From Prinia subflava (taxonomy: Eukaryota > Chordata > Aves > Passeriformes > Cisticolidae), in the NCBI RefSeq assembly GCF_021018805.1, contig NC_086251.1, positions 19,325,098 to 19,389,097 on the forward strand: a stretch of 64,000 nucleotides of DNA, read 5' to 3'. Below are positions 32,576 to 43,500 of the stretch, one piece after another; positions within the stretch are counted from its first letter, which is position 1, and every line of letters starts with the position of its first letter. Below the pieces are notes generated by a model. The model did no database searches, was not told where the DNA came from, and saw only the letters and a list, made by a program, of their open reading frames with translations. The translations under genes were made by a program, and so were the position numbers.

Positions 32576-35500
32576 AGCAGAGATAAAGAGACCATTTTAT
32601 TTTTTCTTGAAGTACTGTGACAGTAATTTTTCCACTTTGTCTTTTCTTTGCTCATTTAGTCATTGTAGTTCTCAAAAGATGGGTCAGCTGATCATAGTGG
32701 TCCTTACTAGCACTGAGGGAAACATCTTCCTTTGTTTCTTCCTACCCAGTGGAACAATGGGTTAAAACCAGAGTCTGACTCCTTATTTCAAGGTTGCAGT
32801 ACTTAAACTACGTACAAGTTTTCACCTTGACCAGGTGCCATTCTGGGGGAATGGCACACCCTTTTCTGTGGTGGAGATGAAGGGGAAAAAAGAGAAGAGA
32901 AAGGAAAAGTTTAAAGCAAAAGTAACCTGCAACTGCTGCTTATGACATGCACCTGGTTAGATGACTGTGTTCACAAGTTTGCCTGGGCAATCCAGCCTGT
33001 TTTTTCATCTCTTTCAGTCCCCTGCTACCATTTCACAGAAACTCAGTAGTTACTAGGCAGCTGTACCATGGCTGGTTGGGAAATGACACAATATATGCAC
33101 TTTGCACGCTTGAAAAGCACCTTAATTTTCCTAGGAGAAGTACCATGAAGGTAATTTCTCTAACTTGTTTTTCCTCTGTGCTAGTTTAATCAGCTTAGCT
33201 ATTAAAAGATAACATGGGCTTAGGACTATCATTAGACCAGAGTGGTCATGTGGTTATGCTGGTAATTAGCACTGTTGCTGAACAGTGTGACATTTTTTTA
33301 ATAGGTAACTACATAACAAAACCAGTATCCAGCGCACAGTTAATGAAGCAAAAGAAAATGAACACTCTCTCTCCTGGGATCTATATTCAAGTACTTGTCT
33401 AGCAGCTTTTTATCTTTTTTCTCCTCTGTCATATTAGTATCTGTATCAAAAGCATTTAACTGCTTGAGATGGGATTAAGACACTACAGTCTAAAATTGCA
33501 ATCTTGCAATCCTCCTGCTCAGCTGCTCTGTAAACTTTAAGGTATCAAAAGGGGGAGGGCCCTGAGAGGGCCAAACAGGTGACATCTGAATCATGGTGCA
33601 GAAGTGCTGTATCATTTGGCCTGAGTTCCCAGGAATTCACTTTGGTCAGCATCCCAAATCCTAGGCCTACTGCCAGGATACTGGACCCTTTACAGTTCAA
33701 GAGTCCTTGGGTATATTTTCTTTTGAAGCACAGCTAGAGGGAAAAGAAATGGAGATGGATGCTCCTTCTATACAAGTCTTAATGAGACTGTGATTTAGCT
33801 CCCATTCCCTTCTTTTGCCATAGAAATTTCAACCTGCACCTCCCAAATGTACCTATAATCATGAGATTCCAAGCTCTCCTGGGGTGGGAATGCACTGCCA
33901 GGCTCCTGTCAGGTGGGTTAGGACCAGAGATGGATGAGCAGTGCTGTACAGCAGTCATCCAGGACAACTTCTCTGTACCTGCACTGAGTGCTGCAGGTGT
34001 ATGTTGTTTAATGGATATTAAATTCTGCTCACCTTTATCCCTAGACTTGAGTTTCAGCCTCAGATGCATGTTGGAGTTATACATTATTTCTTCTGCTTAC
34101 AGTACACACCCTGTTTTATTACTAGAGCATAATTTGCTTCTGATGTTAATAACTGAGGTAACCAGGTTTTCCCCTGTTTCCCGTGATTCTTAAGTGTTAT
34201 GTTTGGATGGGAGATAAACTGTAAGCCTCCAACCCTTTTATCTGGACAAAAGAACTCAAAGGCTCAAGGGAAACTACCCTGCATATGGATGGTATAGGGA
34301 CAGTGGTAGCACCAGGACCTAAAGTTTAGGATGATTAGGCTTCCATTTCTTCACCCATTTTCCCATGAAGTAAGGTATATGGAGTTTTCAACAAGTTATG
34401 TCAAATTGCCTTTTGGCCATGCCCTCACCAATCACTGTTTCCTCTGCTCTTTTAGAAAATGGATGGGAAGAAATCGGGGCTTTGCCCATGCTGCTGGCAC
34501 ACCTTGCCAGCCTTCAGCATCCTGTCAGAAAAAGAGAGGCTCCATCACAAGAGGAACAGGCTTGGTTAGTCAGGGCAGCTTTCCTGACTCCCACACCTGC
34601 ATGCTGGGCCCACACTGTGCACTTTGCTGGCAGGTCTGCAAGGCTAACAGCTTCTGTCTGCTTTTGCTCCCAGATGAAATGCCATTGATTGCTGCTGGGC
34701 AGGTGGGAGAAAAGGATGACCAGTCCTGATATATGCCCTCCCATGGAGATGGAAGGGGGATGGCCAAAGCAGTCAAGTGAGTTGGTGCCAAAACTTCCCT
34801 CCAAACCTATGTTCTTTCCAGCAGGGCCACAAGCATGGTATAGAGGTCCTACCCTATGCCCCAGCAGCTTTGCCTTAGAAATGCTAATAGGATCAATGCT
34901 TGAAATGAGATTAGAAAACTGAACTTGAACATTTTGTTTCAACTAAATGGATTAACTTGCGGGTCTGGTGTAGTCAAACTCCATGCTCACCCTCAGGAGC
35001 ATAACCATGAAGTTATTGTTCAGAAATGCTCCTTCTCTCTTCTTAAAGCTACTTGGTTTTCGCAATTTTAATAAGATGTTGGGCTAAACATTAAATCATT
35101 AAAATTCTTTAATAGACTTTATTCTGTCCTGAACCATAAGACAAACAATGGATTTTGTAAGGGCTGTGTTTAAACCAGAGGTGTTTCTGTCTTGGCTGAC
35201 CTTACTCTACAAATATTCATTCAGTGTTAGCAGAGATGGGGACTCGGGTGCAAGGCACCCAATTGTCCTGCTTTTTCTATGTCTGTTTCCTACATGTAAC
35301 TTGTCAGTGCTCAAAAGAGTGAACCTCAACCAGATTAAAAGAGGTTAAGCTAGGACTTCATTTTATGCCTGAGCTGCTTGAACAGCCAGATATCACCAGT
35401 AGGGAGGTTCAACTCCAGACCTGTGTGCAGGTGTTCCCATTGCCTTGCAGGCACTGGTGCTTCCCTGTGCCTGTGGGAAACCCAAGTCTGCAAGATGGGT

Positions 35501-36871
35501 AAACTGGAAACAAATAACAACTCATTGTGTCCCTCAGCTGCCCCGGGGAGACAAAGGGAAAACAGCATGTTGGACTATGGTTGATTTGGCAGAGCTGAAA
35601 CAAAACACACCTCACATGCTCATGGTCTGACATTATGGCTCTGTAATGGTGAAATGCTGCTGAAAGGCTACAGTCCTGCCTGCCCTCCTCTGCTGTCACA
35701 TCCAGCAATTATAGAGCCACGGGACAAGCTGGCTTGGCAGGCTGTGCCACTCTTGGGAAGATTAGTTTGTTCTCCAAGGTGTGGCAGAGCTGCTGAGTCA
35801 CAGCAAGCCCTAAGAAATGCTTCCCCTGGCACCTGCAGGAGCCCACCAGCTCCTCCAGGGAGCACAGCTATGACTGAGGGTTAAAGGTGCACACTGAGGA
35901 AACATGCTCAGCATCCTTTGAGGGGGTGACAATGACTGAGCAGGCTGATTATCTGTAATTTTTTTATTTGCCTATCACTTTATGCTGAGAAATTGGCTTC
36001 CTCGAGGGAGTAGAGGAATTCATAAGAAGTGCTGTCTCTCAAAGTATCACAGGCAGCAGACATCATCAAGTTATGATACTGACACTTAAAACCCTAGCCT
36101 AGTGATTTAGTAAAACACCATCAAGCTTCAAGTCCATTGCCTAAAAGTTACAGTTCCTCTGCCAGCAATAAAATATTACAGTCACCTGAAGCAGGCTAGG
36201 TTTCTGTTTCTGATTTGCCTGTAATCACAGGCACAGGAATGGTATGGAGATCTTCAGATTTGCATATATTTTCAGATAACTCCTAGGGATAAAGGACTGG
36301 GATTTCACTCTTTTGCCTCTGGTTCAGCTTACAGCATGATGCTGGGAAAGCCACATAACCTCCCATTTCCTCCAGCTGTTCAGTAGTGTTTTGAGATACT
36401 CTTTGTAGATGTGAAGTGTTTCTATCTTGAGGTAGTAGTGCCCTGGCATTACCAACTTATATGGTAATGGCAGTTTCACCTGGACAGTTGTAGTTTTAAA
36501 AAATAATTGCACAAAATCAAGATTTAGAAATATATTGATAGGAAATCGCTAAGATAAAAACAGGGCTATGAAGTCCCAAACTTTTCTGGAATTGTGATGC
36601 TGGTGATAGGACCACCTTGAAAATCAGATATGTGCCAGTGCAAATATTATCCTTCCTCTTCTGACTTGAGATGCATCCCTTGCTGCCAGAGCACATTTGC
36701 TCACGATATAGGATGTGTCCACAGCAGCACAGTTTGATACTTAGTTGTCTGTGAGGACATGCTTAATATTTATAGGAACTATAATAGGTACCTAACTAAT
36801 TTACTGTTGTAGCTGTTCTACACTCAAGCTATTAATCCCTTCTCCAGATACCACTTCTGGTGCTTGCTAAT

Positions 36872-36890
36872 TTATATATATATATATATT
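36872..36890. repeat. (TA)n microsatellite
   Basis: This is a short run of alternating T and A, about nine units. Confidence 0.9.
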
Positions 36891-38291
36891 ATAATCTCAT
36901 TATCCTTTTAACAACCTACTTGCTTGTCCTGGGGATGCCATTTAACATAGTACACTCATCTATCCATTGTTTAGACCCATTCTTCCCTGTTAAGTTTTTA
37001 CTCACAATTTCCAGTGTCTTTCCTGCACACTGTAATTGACAACACAACCAGAACTGCCTCTACACACTTTATATTATGAAATCTCCATTTGTTGTAGGTA
37101 GTGCAGCTACTCTCTGCTGGCACATGCAAGTGGCATGACATAAACAAAACCACCCCACAAAAAAACAGACACAGTGAAAGGAAACAAAAAGAAGACAGCT
37201 AAAATAAATGTGGAACAAACACGGTTTAGAGAGCTTTCTGGACTGACCACCAGCTAAAATGATGAATAAAGAAATAATGTCCCATTTCATGTTGATTTTT
37301 TTGAGGATAATCCTTTTTTTTCCTTTTCTTTTTTGGACATTTTACTAAATAAATCTGCTTGCATGAAGAAGAAGGCAAAAACCAGGCTGTATACTCAGAG
37401 ACCTAGCTGTGTAACCCTGTGCAGTAGATAACAGCAAATACTTCTCATGCTGCTGAGTTTTTACCATGTGTTCGTGACACATTAAGATCACATGTATCCA
37501 TAATTGCTGCAGCTCCACTAACTTATTCAGGCAGAATGAGATGATCATGTGTCTGTGCTGGCAGCCACCAATATCCTATTAAAGGAAGCAACCCACCAGG
37601 CTCACGGCTTGGGGAGGAGAGCTGCTTCACAGAGGCTTTGTAAAACAGGGATGTGCTATCATATACTGAAGGGGAGCAAGCACAAGCACAGCTCTTAGCA
37701 GGATAATGCACGCTGCAATTCAATCTTCGGGAGAACCAGTAATGCCTGCAGAGAGGACAGGAACCAAAGCTTGGTCAGCTGGTAGGAAAGACGCAGGAAC
37801 ACAAAGAAAGCTGACGCCGTGGCCAGCTTTTTATGCAATAAGCATTACGAAACCAAGCACCTGAGCAGCTGGCAACAGTTTCTGGACAAAGCACAAAGGC
37901 CAGGCCACGTTAGCCTGTTTGCAGCTATTGTAAATCTGGTAGCTACCTTCTCCTTAGAAGCAAGCATCTTAACCTATTTTTCGGTATTTACAGAAACCCC
38001 AAGCAGTCTATATCCTATTTTGAAATTCTTGAACAGAATACCATTGCGAAGGAGAAGATATGGAGTCCCTCTGATCTGAAAAGGACACACAGAGAAAGGT
38101 AAGCAAACGCTGTAAAGCACTTACACTGCTATTACACTATCCCTTTCTCCAAACCCCAAGGTGTTTTATGTAGAGACAGGCTCCCATTAGCACCTTATTC
38201 TTGTAGACCAGGGCTTGAGCCCATTTCTACCTTGGATCACTGTTTTTCTCCTGAAAAAGGTGCTGCTTTCTACAGTAGCACCCTCACTGTT

Positions 38292-38345
38292 TCTCTTTGT
38301 AATATCACTAGCTCTTTGTCTCTTTGTAATATCACTAGCTTTGTC
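38292..38345 (+). repeat. tandem duplication, 27-bp period
   Basis: The word tctctttgtaatatcact is repeated at 38292 and 38319. Downstream a second pair, atgtaagcacagcta, occurs at 38382 and 38408 with a period of 26 bp. Confidence 0.8.
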
Positions 38346-39309
38346 TTCGTGGGAGCAGACCTGCAGACTTTTTCAGTAAGCATGTAAGCACAGCTACTTT
38401 TGGTAAGATGTAAGCACAGCTATACTGAGCTTAACTTTGTCAGATGAGCATGTAAAAGATGTGAAGATACACTATTTGTACTGGAGTTAAGTTGGAGTTC
38501 TAGACTGTTGATGCAAAATGAAGTTAAAGTGGTACATAATAACATATATAAATAAAATAATGTAAATAAATAAACACAGTGCTACCCTTCAGTTTTCACA
38601 TCCTCTACACAAAAAGCCTGCAAGAACTACCCTAATGCTAAAATGTCATTTCAGCTCTGTTGTTTCTTTCCCTAGTGCAAATAAATAAATTAATGAGTTC
38701 TTGCCTTAACTAGCCCATGCCAGCTTAATAAGAAACCAGTCAAAACCGCATTGAAACCTCACAAAATCCCATTAAAGCCCACCAAAACTAGACAAAACCT
38801 GTGGACATCAGGCAAAGCAGGTACCTGATGGTAACCTGCTGCCCACAGCGATGTGCTGCTGACCACAGCTGGGTGGTCTCCAACAAGGACATGGACATCC
38901 TGACAGTGACATTCTGAAACCAGGAAGGCTGCCCTGAGAAGCCAAGGGGCTGGAGCCAGAGGGGTCATCACCTTTTTGGGCAGAGGTGATTTGGGAGGCT
39001 TTGTGAGGGAAGGCCAAGAGCATCCTGGCTGGCCAGAATTTGTTCACGCCTTAAAGACACGGCGCTCAACACGCACCGTGGGTGTCCTCTGCCAGCTGTG
39101 GGGCACAAGAGCTGCCTGCTCAGGTGTGTGTCACCTCAGCTTCCCAGCAGAGATCCGTGCCCGCCGCGCTCGGCCAAGCAGGGCTGCGGCACAGCAGCCA
39201 CGCCAGCAGCTCCTCAGGTGGCGGCCAGCGAGGTTTGCCAAGGCTGAGGCGCAGCACCCGCTGTGGATCTCACACACGTTCATTCCAGAGCACTTCGGGC
39301 TGTATCGGG

Positions 39310-39862
39310 AATAGTGTTTGGACCAGGGCAGTGTTTGTCCCCCTGTACTGGGCACTGGTGAGGGCACACCTTGAGTGCTGTGTCCAGTTCTGGGCCCCTC
39401 ACTACAGGAAAGACATTGAGGTGCTGGAGCGTGTCCAGAGAAGGGTCTGGAGCACAAATCCTGTGAGGAGCAGCTGAGAGAGCTGGGGGTGCTCAGCCTG
39501 GGGAAAAGGAGGGTCAAGGGAGACCTTATCACTCTCTACAACTGCCTCAAAGGCAGATGGAACCAGGTGGGGGTTGGCCTCTTCTCCCAGCAACAAGCAG
39601 GATAGGAGGAAATGGCCCGAAGTTGCACCAGGGGAGGTTTAGATAGGATATTAGGAAAAATGTCTTCACTGAAAAAATGGTCATGAATTAGAAAGGGTTT
39701 CCCAGGGAAGTGGTGCAATCAACATCCCTAAAAGTGTTCAAAAGGCAGGTGGAACTCAGGGACACGGTTTAGTGGTAAGCAAGGTGTTGCTGGCTGACGC
39801 CTGGACTTGATCACCTTAAAGTTAGGTCATTTCCAACCTTAACGGTCCTATGGTTTAATAAA
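39310..39862 (+). mobile_element. CR1 LINE 3' fragment
   Basis: This is a 5'-truncated CR1 in + orientation. Its coding remnant reads ALVRAHLECCVQFWAPHYRK then IEVLERVQRR, the conserved C-terminal part of CR1 ORF2, and later 'ggaggtttagataggatatt' and 'tttcccagggaagtggtg' blocks. The 3' tail is 'aggtcatttccaaccttaacggtcctatggttta'. It ends only tens of bases before the GC-rich PPP6R3 promoter island. Frameshifts prevent an intact product. Confidence 0.93.
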
Positions 39863-40449
39863 ACACACACTGCCGGATCTTAGGCAGCGTTGGAGGCAGG
39901 CTCAGAAGAAGGCAAGTCCCGCAGGCGGAGAAGGCGGGCACCGACCCCGCCACCGGCGCATCCCAGGCGGGCTCTCTGGCCCGCCCCCCCCACCCGGCCT
40001 GTTGTCAGGCAGTTTGGCGCCCGCGCGCGCCCCGGGGGCGTGGCCCCGCGCGCTGGCCAATGGCGAGGCGCGGCGGGTGAAGCTGCGGGACGGACGCCAC
40101 CGCTGGCTCCCGCCCCCCCGCCGCGGCCTCCGAGCGCCTCTTCTCCGGATTGGACGGAACGGGTTTATTTTTAAAAGGAATCTGCTTTCTCTGTTGGTGG
40201 AGTGAGACGCCTGTCAGCGTGACGTTGCCTTGTTGCTAGGCCGGGAAGGTGGGAATCGAGGTGCACCCGCCCCATGCGCTGACTTGCCAACGGGAAGCCG
40301 AGAGCCCGCCGCCATCCGCGTCCCACCCTGTCGCAGTCGCGCAGACGGGTGACTGACATTGGCCAGGCGGCCAGTGAGAGGCCGAGCTCGGCACAGCGTC
40401 CAATAGGAAGGCGCGAACCGGGGAGGGGGCGGTGCCGGGGCGAGGTGAT

Positions 40450-40589
40450 TGGCAGGTGGGCGGAGGGGGAGGAGGGCTCGCCGGAGCTGCCATGTCCGCC
40501 ATCTTGGAGCGTCGGTGATGGTGGCGAGCGGAGGTTTTCCCGCCTGAGCGGAGGCACCCGGGGCCTGTGGTGGGGGACGCGCTGCCGAG
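40450..40589 (+). other. PPP6R3: PPP6R3 exon 1, non-coding (approximate start)
   Basis: The donor CCGAG|GTACGG at 40589/40590 lies about 80 nt past the YY1 site, giving a compact GC-rich 5'UTR exon. The left boundary is approximate because the start site is not visible. The exon holds two tiny uORFs (40492-40518 and 40518-40547). A second donor, TTTCG|GTAAGC at 40990/40991, could define a longer alternative first exon. The coding start lies far downstream at 62082. Confidence 0.55.
40496..40507 (+). promoter_or_regulatory. PPP6R3: YY1 element at the likely transcription start
   Basis: CCGCCATCTTGG matches the YY1 consensus. In many TATA-less vertebrate promoters this site sits just downstream of the start of transcription, so initiation is inferred within the tens of bases before it. 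Confidence 0.65.
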
Positions 40590-43500
40590 GTACGGCCGGG
40601 ACGGCGCCGTGATCTCCGCTCGGCCGCTTTCCAGGGAGCAGCGCTCCGGCGGCGGCTCCTCCGCGGCGGCACGGGCCTGGCGCCCGCTCACGGCCCTGCG
40701 GGGGCTCCGGGCGCTGCTCGGGCGGCACCGGGCCGGGGCTCGGCGGGGCCGCCGGGGCCGGTCGTGCGCGGCCTCCCGCACCGGCGGCGCGGGGCCCGGA
40801 GCGGCCGGGGCGCGGCTGCGGGGCGCGGGGCGCGGCGGGGAGGCCGGGCCGGGCCGGGCCCTCCTGGCCGCCGCCGCTTCTGCCCCTGGGCGCCGCGCGG
40901 GGCTCGCTGCTGGGACGGTTGGGCTGGTGTGGGGTTTTAACTGGGCAGCTGCTCCGAACCATAATGCTTTAAGAGCGTAGAAGTGTTTCGGTAAGCTTTA
41001 ACTGCTGTTAAATATGTTTGGCAAAATCTCACTTAGAACCTGCCAGTTTTTCGAGTTTTGTTTTGTGTTGGTTGCTAAGAACTTCCCGAAGTGTAAGAGG
41101 GAATTAGTGTTTTAGGCTATTTAGTGTCATATGAGACTATCTTGTATGACATAAGTGCAATTGAGGCTAAAGATCGTTTCTGTCAGCATAAATGTTGTTT
41201 AAGTCAGAATAGTGGGATACTTTGAATGGGTGTGTTGCTATTTTAAAAACGTGTTCTGAGTGAAAGAGTGGAGGAAACTTAGGAGTAAGTGGATAGCTTT
41301 TGGAAGGGATCCTTTGCTATGTTGGTAACTGAAAAAAATTACTGCTGGTTGTATTACTTAGGTTTAAATTGTCCTTCAGAGGAATGAGTCTAAAGGTACT
41401 CTAACAGTGCAGTGTGTCTTTGGATTGCAAATACCTGTGTGGTGGTTTGTTTTTTTTTTTCTGGGATGCTGAAAGATGGGAATTCTCTCTGTTTCAGTGT
41501 TCCAGAAAGATTGTTGCAGTTATTTGAACTGTATGGTCTATTTCCAGTGCAACAGACATTCAGATAAGACTCTGATTACTTAGCTCTGTGTTATTTATGT
41601 TTTCAGTAGCAAGACATAGACTAACTGGAGCTTGCAAGAGTTTCTGCAGAATTACCTTTCAGTATGTAAATTGCTACTGAGACACCATGCGAAAGTGATA
41701 ATCCAGTTTGTGATTTTCTTGAGAGTTTGTATTTTTAAGTACCTGTTTGCGTTCACTTAAGTTACTTGTTTTGTCCATCTATGATATTATTTGAACATAA
41801 GGTATTCTTCTTATTTGTGTTCTGTTTGAAAAGCAGAATGTATAGGCATTGAATCCTGTCACTGTCTGAGTTACTAAAGGAATTTATTTTCTAAACTACT
41901 TGGAAATACTGCTTGGGCCAGAAGAACTGTTGATGAGGTCTATTTACAATGACCTAGGAGAACATTGAGTTAAGTGAAAGCTGTAGCTTAGAAATTCCGG
42001 AAAAGCAACCTGTTTAACAGGAATGCCTTTAAGAAGGGTAGTGCATTGCAGCTTCTTTACAAGCCAGTTAGATTTGTATGTAAACTGCTGTAAGCATCAC
42101 AGCTTTGGATTCTTTAAAAATACAATTCAACTAGCTGTTAATCCCTTATGGAATTAAAGATACCGAGTAGTTTATGTGTCTCTTCACAATGCTGCCTGCA
42201 AGCTGCTCACTTCTGCTGAGTTGCTGAAGTGACCAGAAGTGACTTTTTCCTTTGGATTGCTTCTGTCTTGCACTTGAGGGAGGTGATGCTGTAGCCTGTG
42301 TGCCACTCAGAGAATCAGATCATGTTCCTAGAGTGAAATTCAAGGGAATTAGTAGATAGAACCCGAATTTAGCAGTATTGGAGCAGAAATTTGTGTATAT
42401 AGCTTTAGTGTTGACAGTTTAGAGAGTGAACTCTGTTGTTATGGCTCAACATCTTTGCTTATTTACTCAGCTTAAGCTTGACGTGCATGTACTGTGAAAT
42501 GCTAAAGAGTTGGCTCAAAACCAACCCATCAGAAGGTTGGGACAGAAGGGAGAAATGTGTTAAAGAAGTCCACTGGTCCACTCTCCTATCTGGCCATTAA
42601 TGCCCTGTTCTGTCCAAGTGCTTAAAAAGCCTTGAAGTGTGTACTTAACTCTACAGTTAAAGATTGCTCTTTGTAACTATATTGCAATAAACCATTTTTA
42701 TAGCTTCAGTATTTTAGCATAGTATACAACATCTTTGTATGTGGGAGACTTCTGTATTCACTTTTCTTGGGTAACTGCGTTAATTTGTGGCCTTTGGAAC
42801 TGTGGTGGGAACCATGGCTTTTGTGCTTGGGCAGAAGAGGTGATGGTATGAGCACAGTGATCTCTCTTTGTGGTAAGGCAGGATGGCTTCAGCTAGCTCA
42901 TTGTCTGCCCTCTAGATTAGTCTTTTGTAGTAGCACCTTCGCTTGTGATCCTTAAGCTTGCTGTGTACTCCACCATCTCGTATGCCAGGTTTAGGAACAC
43001 TGTGTTATCTCAAGTTAATATCTGACACCCAAATTCTAGAAGAACAGATGTCCGATTGGGTTGTCCTAAGAGCAAGATGTAGAGCCATTGTTTTTGGCAA
43101 AACTTTTCACAATAAGTATAGGTAAATGAGAAGTAATATCTTGCTTGTGTTGTCTTGTTTTGGTAAGTTGGCAGAAGAGAGCAAAGAACTTGAGAAACAA
43201 GTGATCCTGAGATTTTTGAGATGGGAAGAAAGCCTGAAAGATCAAGGAGACGACACACAGAGAGCACGAACATCATGTTGAAAGCTCTGCATAGCATGTT
43301 TAATTGTTTCTGTAGTGTGTCAGGGTGCCAGCATCTGTTTTAGAAACTATATGCTACTAAGCAACTGAAGTAAAATATTTTTCTACTCTTGGATATTATG
43401 TGTAGCTTTATAGCTAGTTTGGGACACTTCTCAGGAAGTGAAATAGACTGACTTGAGAAGATTGGGAGGACATGTGGTTTAAGCTTCCCTGTTTGTGGAA

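Larger units (their letters stand above)
31499..39309. other. intergenic region upstream of PPP6R3
   Basis: There is no supported gene here. It contains a diverged direct repeat pair, a (TA)n tract and two small tandem duplications (separate entries). Several ORFs of 80-142 codons on both strands lack domains. An open stretch at 37819-38079 (+) is followed by a consensus donor AAAG|GTAAGC at 38100. On its own that is too little to call an exon. Confidence 0.6.
39890..40960 (+). promoter_or_regulatory. PPP6R3: PPP6R3 CpG-island promoter
   Basis: This kilobase is extremely GC- and CpG-rich, in sharp contrast to both flanks. It contains five CCAAT boxes: 40057-40061 and 40400-40404 on +, and 40149-40153, 40368-40372 and 40448-40452 as ATTGG. 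It also has a TGACGT half-CRE (40220-40225) and a YY1 element (40496-40507). No TATA box is placed sensibly. This is the layout of a housekeeping promoter, fitting the broad expression of PPP6R3. Long ORFs on both strands here are by-products of the base composition. Confidence 0.85.

Noticed and set aside
37819..38100. 86-codon ORF followed by a consensus donor AAAG|GTAAGC
   Set aside because: No acceptor, promoter or domain supports an exon. One donor match per few kilobases is expected by chance.
40220..40240. RFX X-box at GTTGCCTTGTTGCTAGG
   Set aside because: Only the first half-site GTTGCC fits; the second half does not match RGYAAC.
40171..40962. 263-codon and 181-codon - strand ORFs and a 137-codon + strand ORF in the CpG island
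   Set aside because: Long open frames on both strands are expected in very GC-rich sequence. The products are Pro/Arg/Ala-rich with no domain, and the region is explained as the PPP6R3 promoter.
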